Made by a program: the position numbers and the translations under genes. A model generated the notes under the pieces. It was not told where the DNA came from. It made no database searches and worked only from the letters and a program-made list of their open reading frames with translations. From an uncultured Kineothrix sp. (lineage in GTDB: Bacteria; Bacillota; Clostridia; Lachnospirales; Lachnospiraceae): a stretch of DNA of 38,253 bases. Location of the stretch: positions 1 to 38,253 of the forward strand of contig CAJUMD010000020.1 in NCBI GenBank assembly GCA_910587275.1. The letters are read 5' to 3'. Shown piece after piece: positions 25,433 through 32,953 of the stretch (position 1 is the stretch's first letter; each line of letters opens with the position of its first letter).

Positions 25433-26803
25433 ATGGACGAGAAAACATTGATGGGATTGTTGGGAACGTTGGAAAAAGGGGAATTGATTACGCTCATCGG
25501 TTTTATGATTAAGCTGGGCGGTCCGGCAAAACAGGTGGCGGAAGATTACTGCAGGAAGAATGCGAAGTTAAGGGACGGCGCGCAGGATGTGGAGGAGGAG
25601 TTCCGGCAGCACTGGAAAAATGCACAGCCGACCGTGGAAATGTTCAATACCTGCGGCGGAGGTTCCAAGAGCGATGAGGACGACATCCGTGAAGAATTAA
25701 AGGCGATGGAAGGTTTGTTAGGGAAACAGGGAATTTCATGGACGGTCAGAAAAGAAGTGCTGGATGAAATGCTGGAGGAAGTGGCTTCGGATAACAGCGG
25801 GCTGACGGATGTACTGGTGGATTTGGCGGTGAAAATGTGCCGGACAAAAGAGGAAAGAATTTATTTGGCGGATTTCCTGGCGGATTACGGAAATTCTTTC
25901 TATAAAAATTTTGCCGCGGCGATTTATGCGGAAAACGGGAAAGAAGGAAGCGCGGACGGCACGGGAAAAACCGGGGCGTCAGGAACCGCACAAAGCAGGG
26001 GAAAAGCACCGGAAGCGGGAGCCGGGCAGAAGCCGACATCGGCTTCGGAGTATGTGGCGTTGGCAAACCAGTATAAGAAACAGGGAGATGCGGAGCGTGC
26101 ATTCCGCACTGCCATAGACGGTTTGGCGAATGTGGAAGGACGGTTGTTTGAAATTTACGATTACCTGTTCCGTTATTATGTGACGGGGAAAGACGAAGCG
26201 GCGCTGGTGGATCTGTACCGGACGGCGCGGACAAAAAAGCAGGACAGGGATTTCCTTACGGAGCTGTTGTACGGTTATTATAAGGAACAGGGGAATTACG
26301 AGAACCAAAAAAAGATGCTGTCCGACCTGTTCTCCTGTGCGGATGCGCGGAAACTGACGAAATGGTACCATACGGGCCAAAAGGAATTAACGGCGGCGGA
26401 TTTTGCGGCGGAGGAAGGGAAGATCCTGAGTACCATAAAGGAGCGCAACCTTTCTGCTTACTTTGATATCTGTATGGAAAAGGGAAACACGGAGGAAATC
26501 CTGGATTACCTGAAAAACAACCGCAAGTTCCAAAAGGACGGGGTGGATGCCGGACATCGTTTCAGTAAGCAGTTGGCAGCGGGATATCCGAAGGAAGTGC
26601 TTGCCGTTTATTGGAGGGAAGTGGACCATTACGCGGAAATCGGCGATGAAGAAAGCTGCAGGCATGCGGTAGAGGTGCTGCGGGAAATCCATGAAATCAT
26701 GGAGCAGAACAGTTGGACGGATGAGTGGAACGAGAGGTACAATGATTTTATCCGGGACAGCATATCCAATCCGCTGTTAATCGGAGAGCTGGCGAAATTC
26801 TGA
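25433..26803 (+). CDS. Helical-repeat protein of unknown function (456 aa)
   Basis: I do not recognise a named family. The protein is soluble and almost entirely alpha-helical. An N-terminal helical domain (residues 1-160) contains TLEKGELITLIGFMIKLGG and YLADFLADYGNSFYKNFAAAIY. A flexible G/A/E/K linker follows (about 165-200), and then TPR-like repeats, for example YVALANQYKKQGDAERAFRTAIDGL and YLFRYYVTGKDEAALVDLYRTA. The start at 25433 is set by AAAGGTGG six bases upstream; the GTG at 25424 lies within that site. It precedes a membrane-anchored protein by 22 bases and a mannosyltransferase-like gene, so it may be a scaffold for a cell-envelope system. That role is inference from position only. 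Confidence 0.7.
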   Translation: MDEKTLMGLLGTLEKGELITLIGFMIKLGGPAKQVAEDYCRKNAKLRDGAQDVEEEFRQHWKNAQPTVEMFNTCGGGSKSDEDDIREELKAMEGLLGKQGISWTVRKEVLDEMLEEVASDNSGLTDVLVDLAVKMCRTKEERIYLADFLADYGNSFYKNFAAAIYAENGKEGSADGTGKTGASGTAQSRGKAPEAGAGQKPTSASEYVALANQYKKQGDAERAFRTAIDGLANVEGRLFEIYDYLFRYYVTGKDEAALVDLYRTARTKKQDRDFLTELLYGYYKEQGNYENQKKMLSDLFSCADARKLTKWYHTGQKELTAADFAAEEGKILSTIKERNLSAYFDICMEKGNTEEILDYLKNNRKFQKDGVDAGHRFSKQLAAGYPKEVLAVYWREVDHYAEIGDEESCRHAVEVLREIHEIMEQNSWTDEWNERYNDFIRDSISNPLLIGELAKF

Positions 26804-26825
26804 GCATGTGGGGAGTAAAGGCTTT

Positions 26826-27434
26826 ATGAAAAAAATGTTGCCCGTATGCGGATATGCGGTCAGTGCGCTGCTGTTTCTGTCATATGTAATGATATTGGGT
26901 ACTTCCCTGTTTCCGAAAGTTTGTGCGGAGTACAGGCTCTATTATATTGAACGGGAACTGCAGGACTGGCCCGGATATGGCGGTTTGCAATACCGGCTGG
27001 GTACGCCGGTGGTATTCCGCTCCACGGAGGAAGACCGGACAAGGAGATGCGGGAATTCGTGGAATTCTTTTGAGGAAGACGGCTGTTGGACATATGGCGG
27101 TCATTCTGCCCTGTATTTTTCCGGTATTTTCCAAAACCCGGGGAAAGAAGACGGGGGAGCAGGAAACGCCGGGGAGGAAGAAAAGAAGCGGTATGTGGAA
27201 ATTGATGTACAGGAGGTACGGGAAGGCGCCGTATCGCAAGTGTGTGCAAACGGGGAGCCAATCGGGCAGATTGCTTCTGCAGGAACGTTCCGGTTTGAAT
27301 TTCCCCAGGATATGCCGGAAGGCGATATCCTGCTTCTTGAATTTTTCACGGACGGTTTTGGTCCCGTGGGGGAGGATGCGAGGAGTCAGGGGATCAAGGT
27401 CAGGGAGATTATAATCGATGATGCGGTGGAATAA
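26826..27434 (+). CDS. Membrane-anchored extracytoplasmic protein, unknown function (202 aa)
   Basis: There is a single N-terminal hydrophobic segment (LPVCGYAVSALLFLSYVMILGTSLF). The rest is an exported domain with aromatic residues, a low-complexity E/G/K insertion near residues 105-120 (GKEDGGAGNAGEEEKKRY), and a beta-rich C-terminal part (FRFEFPQDMPEGDILLLEFF). The start at 26826 gives a clean membrane anchor; a GTG at 26808 would add six residues. The ribosome site is weak in either case. The stop overlaps the start of the PIG-V-like gene by 17 bases, so coupled translation and a shared envelope function are likely. No enzyme motif is visible, and no family could be named. Confidence 0.6.
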   Translation: MKKMLPVCGYAVSALLFLSYVMILGTSLFPKVCAEYRLYYIERELQDWPGYGGLQYRLGTPVVFRSTEEDRTRRCGNSWNSFEEDGCWTYGGHSALYFSGIFQNPGKEDGGAGNAGEEEKKRYVEIDVQEVREGAVSQVCANGEPIGQIASAGTFRFEFPQDMPEGDILLLEFFTDGFGPVGEDARSQGIKVREIIIDDAVE

Positions 27435-28608
27435 CGGATACCGGAATGCGGACGGTTGGAAGAAAATACGGGAGAAACTGGAAGATACCAAATGGCTGGT
27501 TTGCATTGTTTTTGCCATGGTTGCGGTATCGAGACTGTTGGTATATCTGAATTTCCTGATTTGGAGCGGCAGGAATTCATTTGACGGGGGTTTTTTTGAC
27601 GCACTGTCCATTTATGATACGGCATGGTATAAATCCATTATCGGGGACGGATACTGGACGGAGCCGAGGTGGGGGGATCAGGGGGATTCCGCCAACTGGG
27701 CTTTTTTCCCGTTTTATCCGCTGTTAATGAAGGGGATTCATGTAATCCTGCCCTTTGATTACGATTTGCTGGCGTTTGCGGTCAATTCCGTGTTTTTTGC
27801 GTTTGCATTGGTACTGGCGGTAAAATATATTCTGTTGACGAGGGAGGATTGGGTTCATGCGCTGGTGTTCGTGTTCCTGATGGCGTTTGGCGTGTATAAT
27901 TTTTATTTTTCCCTGCTGTATACGGAAGCGCCGTTTCTTTTTTTCGTTGCCGCTTTTTTCTATTGCATGGAGCGGAAGCAGTATCTTTGGATGGGCGCCG
28001 CGGGGGCGTTTGCTTCCGGGACGAGGAACCTTGGGATTATGCTTGTTTTCCCTTTGGCGGCGCATTATCTGACGGAATACTTCGGCAGTAACAGGTTCCG
28101 CTTAAAAACTTTTTTCGGAAATTTTTTCGGGAATGTCAGGCTGGTTTTGGGGACGGTTCTGATTCCGTTTGGTTTCTTTTCCTATATGCTCCATCTGTAT
28201 TTCCGGGTGGGGGATTCCATGGCGTTTGTGCATATCGAACGGGCGTGGGGAAAAGGGGACCTCACCAATCCCTTCCGGGTACTTTGGAATTCTTTGGTGA
28301 ATGTGGACAGTTTTGTTTTTTATCTGTCGCTTTGGGGCGTGTGGGGAATCTACTGTGCCTGGCTTCTGCTGTGCAGCAAGCGCTGGGCAGAATTTGTCAT
28401 GGCGTTCCTTGTGGTCATGATTCCTTTGGCTGCCAGTGTGATTGGTGTACCGAGGTATCTGATAGGTTGTTTTGTCCCGCTTTTGGGGTTTACCGACGGG
28501 ATGGGGAGATGGCGGAAAAGCCAGATTTTTGCGTTGTGCGTATTCAGTTTTGTGCTGGGTGAAATCTGTTTGTGGGGCTGGTTTGACAGTGCGGCTTTTG
28601 TGATGTAG
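27418..28608 (+). CDS. PIG-V-like mannosyltransferase family membrane protein (396 aa)
   Basis: This is a polytopic membrane protein with about nine to ten helices, resembling bacterial relatives of PIG-V (GPI mannosyltransferase 2). These are GT-C-fold enzymes that use a lipid-linked sugar on the outer face of the membrane. Family marks are the first outer loop with D-T-A-W-Y-K-S-I near residues 62-68, an N-W-A-F-F-P-F-Y-P motif near 92-100, and YTEAPFLFFVAAFFY near 163-177. The start could be ATG 27418 or 27421; neither has a strong ribosome site, consistent with coupling to the overlapping upstream gene. The acceptor is unknown; a surface polymer or protein is possible. It is followed by a lipoprotein gene 107 bases later. 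Confidence 0.72.
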   Translation: MMRWNNGYRNADGWKKIREKLEDTKWLVCIVFAMVAVSRLLVYLNFLIWSGRNSFDGGFFDALSIYDTAWYKSIIGDGYWTEPRWGDQGDSANWAFFPFYPLLMKGIHVILPFDYDLLAFAVNSVFFAFALVLAVKYILLTREDWVHALVFVFLMAFGVYNFYFSLLYTEAPFLFFVAAFFYCMERKQYLWMGAAGAFASGTRNLGIMLVFPLAAHYLTEYFGSNRFRLKTFFGNFFGNVRLVLGTVLIPFGFFSYMLHLYFRVGDSMAFVHIERAWGKGDLTNPFRVLWNSLVNVDSFVFYLSLWGVWGIYCAWLLLCSKRWAEFVMAFLVVMIPLAASVIGVPRYLIGCFVPLLGFTDGMGRWRKSQIFALCVFSFVLGEICLWGWFDSAAFVM

Positions 28609-28715
28609 AATTTGGGATACAGAAAGGCGGTGTGGGAAGAACGGAATGTACCGGTGCATAACCGGAAGCCGGGTATCCGCGGAGGCGCTGCCAAAGGAGG
28701 AAAGGTACGGGTTTT

Positions 28716-29387
28716 ATGGAAAATTGGAAAAGATTTGCGGCTTTGTCCATGCTGCTTTTGTTTGTTTGTGCCGGCTGTGGAAAGCAGAACGGGGAAGCGG
28801 TGGAAGCCTGCAAGATGGAATATGCGAAACTGGTGGACGAGCATAACGTGGTTGCCGCGCTGTATGCGGAAAGTCCGGATGAGGCATACGGGGAACAGTT
28901 GGATGCCTTAAGCCGCCGGATGAAGGAAATCGGCGGGATGGATGTGGGAAAGATGGAGATGGGGGAGTTGGATGCGCTTACGTCGGAACTGAAAGCGATG
29001 ATGGAAGAATATGAGGAAATTTACCGCTTTCTTTCGGAGGCTCCGGTGGAGGAAAACGAAATGGAATACTGCCAGGTATCGGTGACGCTAAAGAATATGA
29101 CGACACTGCCTTTTCATGAGGTATATTTTTACAATACCGCGAAAGAAGATACCCGTGTCAATTTGGTGACGGATGATCCCGCCGCCTATGACGGCCTGGA
29201 AGTATATAATTTAGTGAACTTAGTGATGGAAAAGGGGGAAACCGTTTGGCATTTGGAAACCATGGATGAAGACGGTTTGGTCATCGAATCGGAAGACGTG
29301 GATCTTTCGCCGTACCAGGGCGGGGATGTGGTGATTGAAATGTATTTCAGCTTTGATACAAATGAAGGCTGGTTGGAAATAAATTGA
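28716..29387 (+). CDS. Lipoprotein of unknown function (223 aa)
   Basis: A short signal segment ends at the lipobox VCAGC with Cys21, so the protein is anchored to the outer face of the membrane. Residues 28-105 are strongly helical and acidic with frequent Met and Glu, probably a coiled coil. Residues 115-223 look beta-rich (CQVSVTLKNMTTLPFHEVYFYN, VVIEMYFSFDTNEGWLEIN) and may form an immunoglobulin-like or adhesion-type domain. AAAGGAGG is present, about 13 bases before the ATG. It ends 14 bases before a terminator at 29402-29431 and converges on the truncated response-regulator gene. The family was not recognised. Confidence 0.72.
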   Translation: MENWKRFAALSMLLLFVCAGCGKQNGEAVEACKMEYAKLVDEHNVVAALYAESPDEAYGEQLDALSRRMKEIGGMDVGKMEMGELDALTSELKAMMEEYEEIYRFLSEAPVEENEMEYCQVSVTLKNMTTLPFHEVYFYNTAKEDTRVNLVTDDPAAYDGLEVYNLVNLVMEKGETVWHLETMDEDGLVIESEDVDLSPYQGGDVVIEMYFSFDTNEGWLEIN

Positions 29388-29401
29388 GGGATTTGGGATT
29401 A

Positions 29402-29431
29402 GGATGCGGCGTTATGCCACATCCTTTTTTT
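29402..29431 (+). terminator. Rho-independent terminator after the lipoprotein gene
   Basis: GGATG (29402-29406) pairs with CATCC (29420-29424), and GGC with GCC, around the loop GTTAT, with one mismatch. Seven T follow. It ends the + strand unit and overlaps the last codons of the convergent fusion gene at 29412. Confidence 0.8.
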
Positions 29432-30116
29432 CCACGGGATATACGGAAAGAACGATTGCCGCGAAGGCGAGAACGAGCAGCACTCCGTAAAAAGGCAGAT
29501 TGTACATAAGGGTATAAGAACCTAAATTTCCCTGCGTCCCAAAGACGATGATGAGTCCGGCGATAATGGCAGCCTTTGAGGACTTTAAGTGCAGTCCCAC
29601 AGGGAGCGTCAGGAAGCTGATGCTGATCATTGCGGCGGAAATATGGGTGTAACTTTTCGTCAGAACAATTATTACGTGAAAAAGGAGTTTGGACAGCGTC
29701 AGGGAAGTAAAATAAAAAATCCAAACGGAGGATATCTGTGCAAGCAGCAGTTTCTTTCGGCTGATGGGATAGGAAAAAAGTAACCGCACCGTTTTATTTT
29801 GACAGGGGCTGACGGGCTTTGTGATATAGTCGTCTGCGCCAAGCCCTAAACCTAAGGTATTGTCGGAATCCGTATCCTTGGCGGGAAGAATGATAATGGG
29901 TACGGTGCTCGTTTGGCGGATGGCTTTCATGACTTCCATGCCGTTCTTTTTGGGCAGCATGAGGTCAAGCAGTACCAGGCTGTAGGAGCCGGAGGCACAT
30001 TTGCGAAGTGTCTCCTCGCCGTCATGGGCGGCGGTAATGATGTAATTTTCCGTTGTCAGGAATGTTTCCGGCATACTGCTGATTTCCGGGTCGTCTTCGA
30101 TGAGTAAAATGTTCAT
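29412..30116 (-). pseudogene. Deletion scar: response-regulator receiver fused to the end of an ABC-2 permease (234 aa)
   Basis: Residues 1-103 are an OmpR-type receiver domain: acidic pair D8-D9, phosphoacceptor D51 in VLLDLMLPKKNG, and K100 in DDYITKP. The conserved Thr/Ser of the ILTA/ILSA motif is proline here (P78 in IIILPAK), which should impair signalling. From about residue 105 the protein becomes the C-terminal part of an ABC-2-type permease, beginning LLFSYPISRKKLLLAQ and holding several membrane helices. No DNA-binding domain remains. An in-frame deletion evidently removed the end of the regulator gene, the sensor kinase and/or ATPase genes expected between them, and the start of the permease. 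The start at 30116 has GAGG five bases upstream. The fusion is probably non-functional. Confidence 0.75.
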
Positions 30117-30475
30117 GATATCCTCGCTTCGGCTGATATGTTTGGTTTTCGTATGCAATGTGCTTAGCGCGGTTTGTTGGATACGGTATGCAATCTCCGG
30201 TTTAAATATTTTAACATAGGAATCCCTTTTTTTTCCACCCGGAAAAGTACATGGCAATCCGGCATTTTGACCGGACTGTCTGCCGGTTTGTGTTAAAATT
30301 TGTAGTAGACATAAAACCGGATGCAAGGGAGCCGGTGCGATGCTTTTTATGGAAGTCCCGGCGTAAATTTCCGTTCCCTGTCTTGCAATCCCCGGTTTTC
30401 CGTGTTATGCTTGACCTGATTTAATGCCTTTTGAATGCAGTAGGAATGCAGTGCCAAGGGGAAAGAAGGTCCGGG
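30117..30475. other. Gene-free stretch between the scar gene and gntR
   Basis: No credible coding frame is present. An inverted repeat ACCGG-N8-CCGGT lies at 30270-30287, followed by TTAAAAT at 30293-30299, which could be a -10. TTGACC at 30267 is too far from it (about 20 bases) for a standard promoter. The region presumably holds the gntR promoter, but I cannot place it securely. Confidence 0.4.
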
Positions 30476-31195
30476 ATGTACCAATTCGAGAAAATGAACA
30501 AAAAGCTGCTTGGTTCACAGGTGGAAGAAGAACTGATGAATTATATCCTGAACGAGCCGGTGGAAATCGGGGAAAAAATTCCCAATGAATTTGAACTGGC
30601 GGAGAAATTTGGGGTAGGAAGGAGCACGATACGGGAAGCGGTGAAAGCGCTGGTGTCCAAGGGAATATTGGAAGTGCGAAGGGGCGCCGGAACTTACGTG
30701 ACCGGAACCAGTACGAGGGAAGACGACCCGCTGGGGCTTGCCAAACTGGGGGACAAGTATAAACTGGCGTTGGAGCTTTTGGACGTGCGTATGATGCTGG
30801 AGCCGGAGATTGCGGCAATGGCGTGCGGGCAAATCACTCCGGAGGAAAAAGTACGGTTAAGGCAGTTGTGTGACGAGGTGGAAACGCTGTATATAAGCGG
30901 ACAAAATCATGCCAAAAAGGATGTGGAGTTTCATACCTGCATCGCAAAGTGCAGCCGGAACAGGGTGGTGGAGGTTCTGGTTCCCATTATCAATACCGCT
31001 GTCCTGACGTTCGTAAACCTGACGCAGCGGCAGCTTATGAAGGAAACGCTGGAAACGCACCGTGCGATTACCGATTCCATCCTGAAAGGGGATCCGGTGG
31101 GGGCAAGGTGTGCCATGAATATGCATCTGACGTATAACCGGCAGCGGATTATCCAAATGTACGAGGAGCATTTGGCTGAGGAAAAAAAGAAATAA
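30476..31195 (+). CDS. GntR/FadR-family transcriptional regulator (239 aa)
   Basis: The N-terminal winged helix-turn-helix covers residues 8-78 (IPNEFELAEKFGVGRSTIREAV, then the wing EVRRGAGTYV). The C-terminal FCD ligand domain has the expected metal-binding set: D103 (LLDVRMMLEP), H153 (EFHTCIA), H195 (ETHRAI) and H217 (NMHLTY). This class commonly senses sugar acids or other carboxylates. ATG 30476 gives normal length; an upstream frame to 30431 is unconserved. The gene has its own terminator at 31238-31263 and sits directly before gntP. Paired palindromes around the gntP promoter are its probable operators, so it most likely represses the transporter and dehydratase until the sugar acid or an intermediate binds. 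Confidence 0.9.
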   Translation: MYQFEKMNKKLLGSQVEEELMNYILNEPVEIGEKIPNEFELAEKFGVGRSTIREAVKALVSKGILEVRRGAGTYVTGTSTREDDPLGLAKLGDKYKLALELLDVRMMLEPEIAAMACGQITPEEKVRLRQLCDEVETLYISGQNHAKKDVEFHTCIAKCSRNRVVEVLVPIINTAVLTFVNLTQRQLMKETLETHRAITDSILKGDPVGARCAMNMHLTYNRQRIIQMYEEHLAEEKKK

Positions 31196-31237
31196 GCAAA
31201 ATACCAATCGGACAAAATGACCAAAAATGGCAGGCTT

Positions 31238-31263
31238 GCAGATGCAAATCTGCCCTCTTTTTT
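31238..31263 (+). terminator. Terminator of the gntR gene
   Basis: GCAGAT (31238-31243) and ATCTGC (31248-31253) form a perfect stem with a GCAA tetraloop-like loop, followed by CCTC and six T. It separates gntR transcription from the gntP operon. Confidence 0.75.
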
Positions 31264-31290
31264 GTGAAAAAGAGAGAAAAAATGGAATAA

Positions 31291-31301
31291 ACATCAGATG
31301 T
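31291..31301. promoter_or_regulatory. Putative GntR operator O1
   Basis: ACATCAGATGT is a perfect 5+1+5 palindrome that ends two bases before the -35 box of the gntP promoter. The related site O2 lies 59 bases downstream, centre to centre. Binding by the adjacent GntR protein is inferred. Confidence 0.6.
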
Positions 31302-31302
31302 A

Positions 31303-31331
31303 TTGACGAAAATAACTAAATAATATATGAT
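31303..31331 (+). promoter_or_regulatory. gntP operon promoter
   Basis: TTGACG (31303-31308), a 17-base A+T-rich spacer and TATGAT (31326-31331) give a near-consensus promoter. Transcription would start near 31338. Palindromes overlap its upstream edge and its early transcribed region, the usual layout for repression. Confidence 0.8.
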
Positions 31332-31349
31332 AATTATAACAAACATAAG

Positions 31350-31360
31350 ACGTCTGATGT
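31350..31360. promoter_or_regulatory. Putative GntR operator O2
   Basis: ACGTCTGATGT matches the reverse complement of O1 except for one half-site base (ACGTC against ACATC). It lies about 12 bases after the predicted transcription start. The pair could support looping or simple roadblock repression. Confidence 0.55.
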
Positions 31361-31450
31361 ATAGTTTCAAGAGAGAAAATCAATGGAACCGCCAAAAGAA
31401 TTTTATGGCGGAAAGAAAATGCCATAGGCAAACATAAAGGAGGTAAGCAT

Positions 31451-32809
31451 ATGTCGGCGGAAGCGGCTACATTGGACCCTACCAGACTGGTAATTGCAGC
31501 GGTATTGGGATTGGTTATTTTATTGGTATTGATTATTAAGTTTAAAATTCACGCAATGGTTTCCATTTTATTGGGGGCACTATCCATTGGATTGATTGCG
31601 GGGATGCCCTTTGATGACATTATTGCGGCGGTAAATGACGGGATTGGCAATACGTTAAAGGGGATTGCCCTGTTGGTTGGGCTTGGCTCCATGTTTGGCG
31701 CCATTTTGGAAGCATCCGGCGGCGCCCAGTCCATAGCGGTTACGCTGGTGAATAAATTCGGTGATAAGCGGGCGGCATGGGCGCTTGGCATTACGGGGCT
31801 TGTCATCGCAATGCCGGTGTTTTTCGACGCGGGCCTGATCATCTTAATCCCGCTTGCGTTTTCCCTTGCGAAAAGGACGAAACGTTCTTCCCTGTTTTAC
31901 GTAATTCCCCTGTTGGCAGGTCTTGCGGTCGGCCATGCGTTCATTCCACCCACGCCGGGACCGGTGCTGGTGGCAACGATGCTGAACGTGGAATTGGGCT
32001 GGGTGATTCTGGTAGGTATTTTCTGCGGTATCTGTTCCATGATTGTGGCAGGACCGGTTTGGGGCGCTTTTTGCGGGAAGAAGTACAATATTCCGGTACC
32101 GGAACATGTGGCGAACCAGGAGGATTTTGACGAATCCAAACTGCCAAGTTTCGGACTGATTGTCGGCATCATATTGATTCCGCTTGTGCTGATTGTTTTG
32201 GATTCCGTTGCGGGCGTGGTTCCTGCGCTTGCTCCGGTGCAGCCGATTTTCGGGTTTTTAGGGGAGCCTTTCGTGGCACTTTTGATTGCAACCATCGTGG
32301 CAATGTTTGCCTTGGGAACCCGGCACGGATATTCCCTGCCGGAATTGGAAAAGATTATGACAAAGTCGTTGGAGCCTACCGGACTGATTCTTTTGGTAAC
32401 GGCATGCGGCGGTGTGCTGCGCTATATGCTCCAGTATTCCGGTTTGGGTGATGTCATCGGCAACGCAGTATCGTCGGCGAACCTTCCGCTTGTGGTGGTT
32501 GCGTTCATTGTGGCGGCACTGGTAAGAATCTGTGTGGGTTCCGCAACGGTGGCGATGACCATGGCGGCAGGTATCGTGGCGGCAATGCCGGGAATCGCCG
32601 AACTGTCCCCGTTATACCTTGCCTGCGTGACTGCGGCCGTGGCCGGCGGCGCAACGGTCTGCTCCCACTTTAATGATTCCGGTTTCTGGCTGGTGAAATC
32701 TTTGGTGGGACTGGATGAGAAGACCAACCTGAAGACCTGGACCATAATGGAAACGCTGGTGGGCGGTACCGGGTTTATCGTAGCATTGATTATTTCCTTT
32801 TTTGCTTGA
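31451..32809 (+). CDS. GntP-family gluconate/sugar-acid permease (452 aa)
   Basis: This is a proton-coupled symporter of the GntP family with about 12-14 membrane helices and the normal length for the family. Characteristic stretches include the N-terminal ILLVLIIKFKIHAMVSILLGALSIGLIAGMP-like region, GSMFGAILEASGGAQ, the PxFFDAGLIILIPLAF region, and HAFIPPTPGPVLVATML with its conserved prolines. The C-terminal CSHFNDSGFWLVKSLVGL block is diagnostic. AAAGGAGG precedes the ATG. It heads an operon with the dehydratase, which is 144 bases downstream, and is preceded by a twin-operator promoter. Substrates in the family are gluconate, idonate and related acids; the dehydratase partner points to a hexonate or pentonate. 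Confidence 0.93.
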   Translation: MSAEAATLDPTRLVIAAVLGLVILLVLIIKFKIHAMVSILLGALSIGLIAGMPFDDIIAAVNDGIGNTLKGIALLVGLGSMFGAILEASGGAQSIAVTLVNKFGDKRAAWALGITGLVIAMPVFFDAGLIILIPLAFSLAKRTKRSSLFYVIPLLAGLAVGHAFIPPTPGPVLVATMLNVELGWVILVGIFCGICSMIVAGPVWGAFCGKKYNIPVPEHVANQEDFDESKLPSFGLIVGIILIPLVLIVLDSVAGVVPALAPVQPIFGFLGEPFVALLIATIVAMFALGTRHGYSLPELEKIMTKSLEPTGLILLVTACGGVLRYMLQYSGLGDVIGNAVSSANLPLVVVAFIVAALVRICVGSATVAMTMAAGIVAAMPGIAELSPLYLACVTAAVAGGATVCSHFNDSGFWLVKSLVGLDEKTNLKTWTIMETLVGGTGFIVALIISFFA

Positions 32810-32953
32810 TTTTTCTGCATAAGATTGGAAAAGGGATTGTAAAAGTGGAAAAACAGGAAGAAAAATAGGAATGGGAAGCGCAAATGCAACAGAAAATATG
32901 CATGTGGAGAAAGCGTGCGGAAAAAGAGAGAGAAGGATTTGGAGGGAACCACT

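Noticed and set aside
27418..28608. Reading the polytopic protein as a transporter.
   Set aside because: The D-x-x-W-Y loop, NWAFFPFYP and YTE motifs match PIG-V-type transferases better than any transporter family, although substrate evidence is lacking.
30267..30299. TTGACC with TTAAAAT considered as the gntR promoter.
   Set aside because: The gap between boxes is about 20 bases, outside the workable range. The region is reported only as a gene-free stretch.
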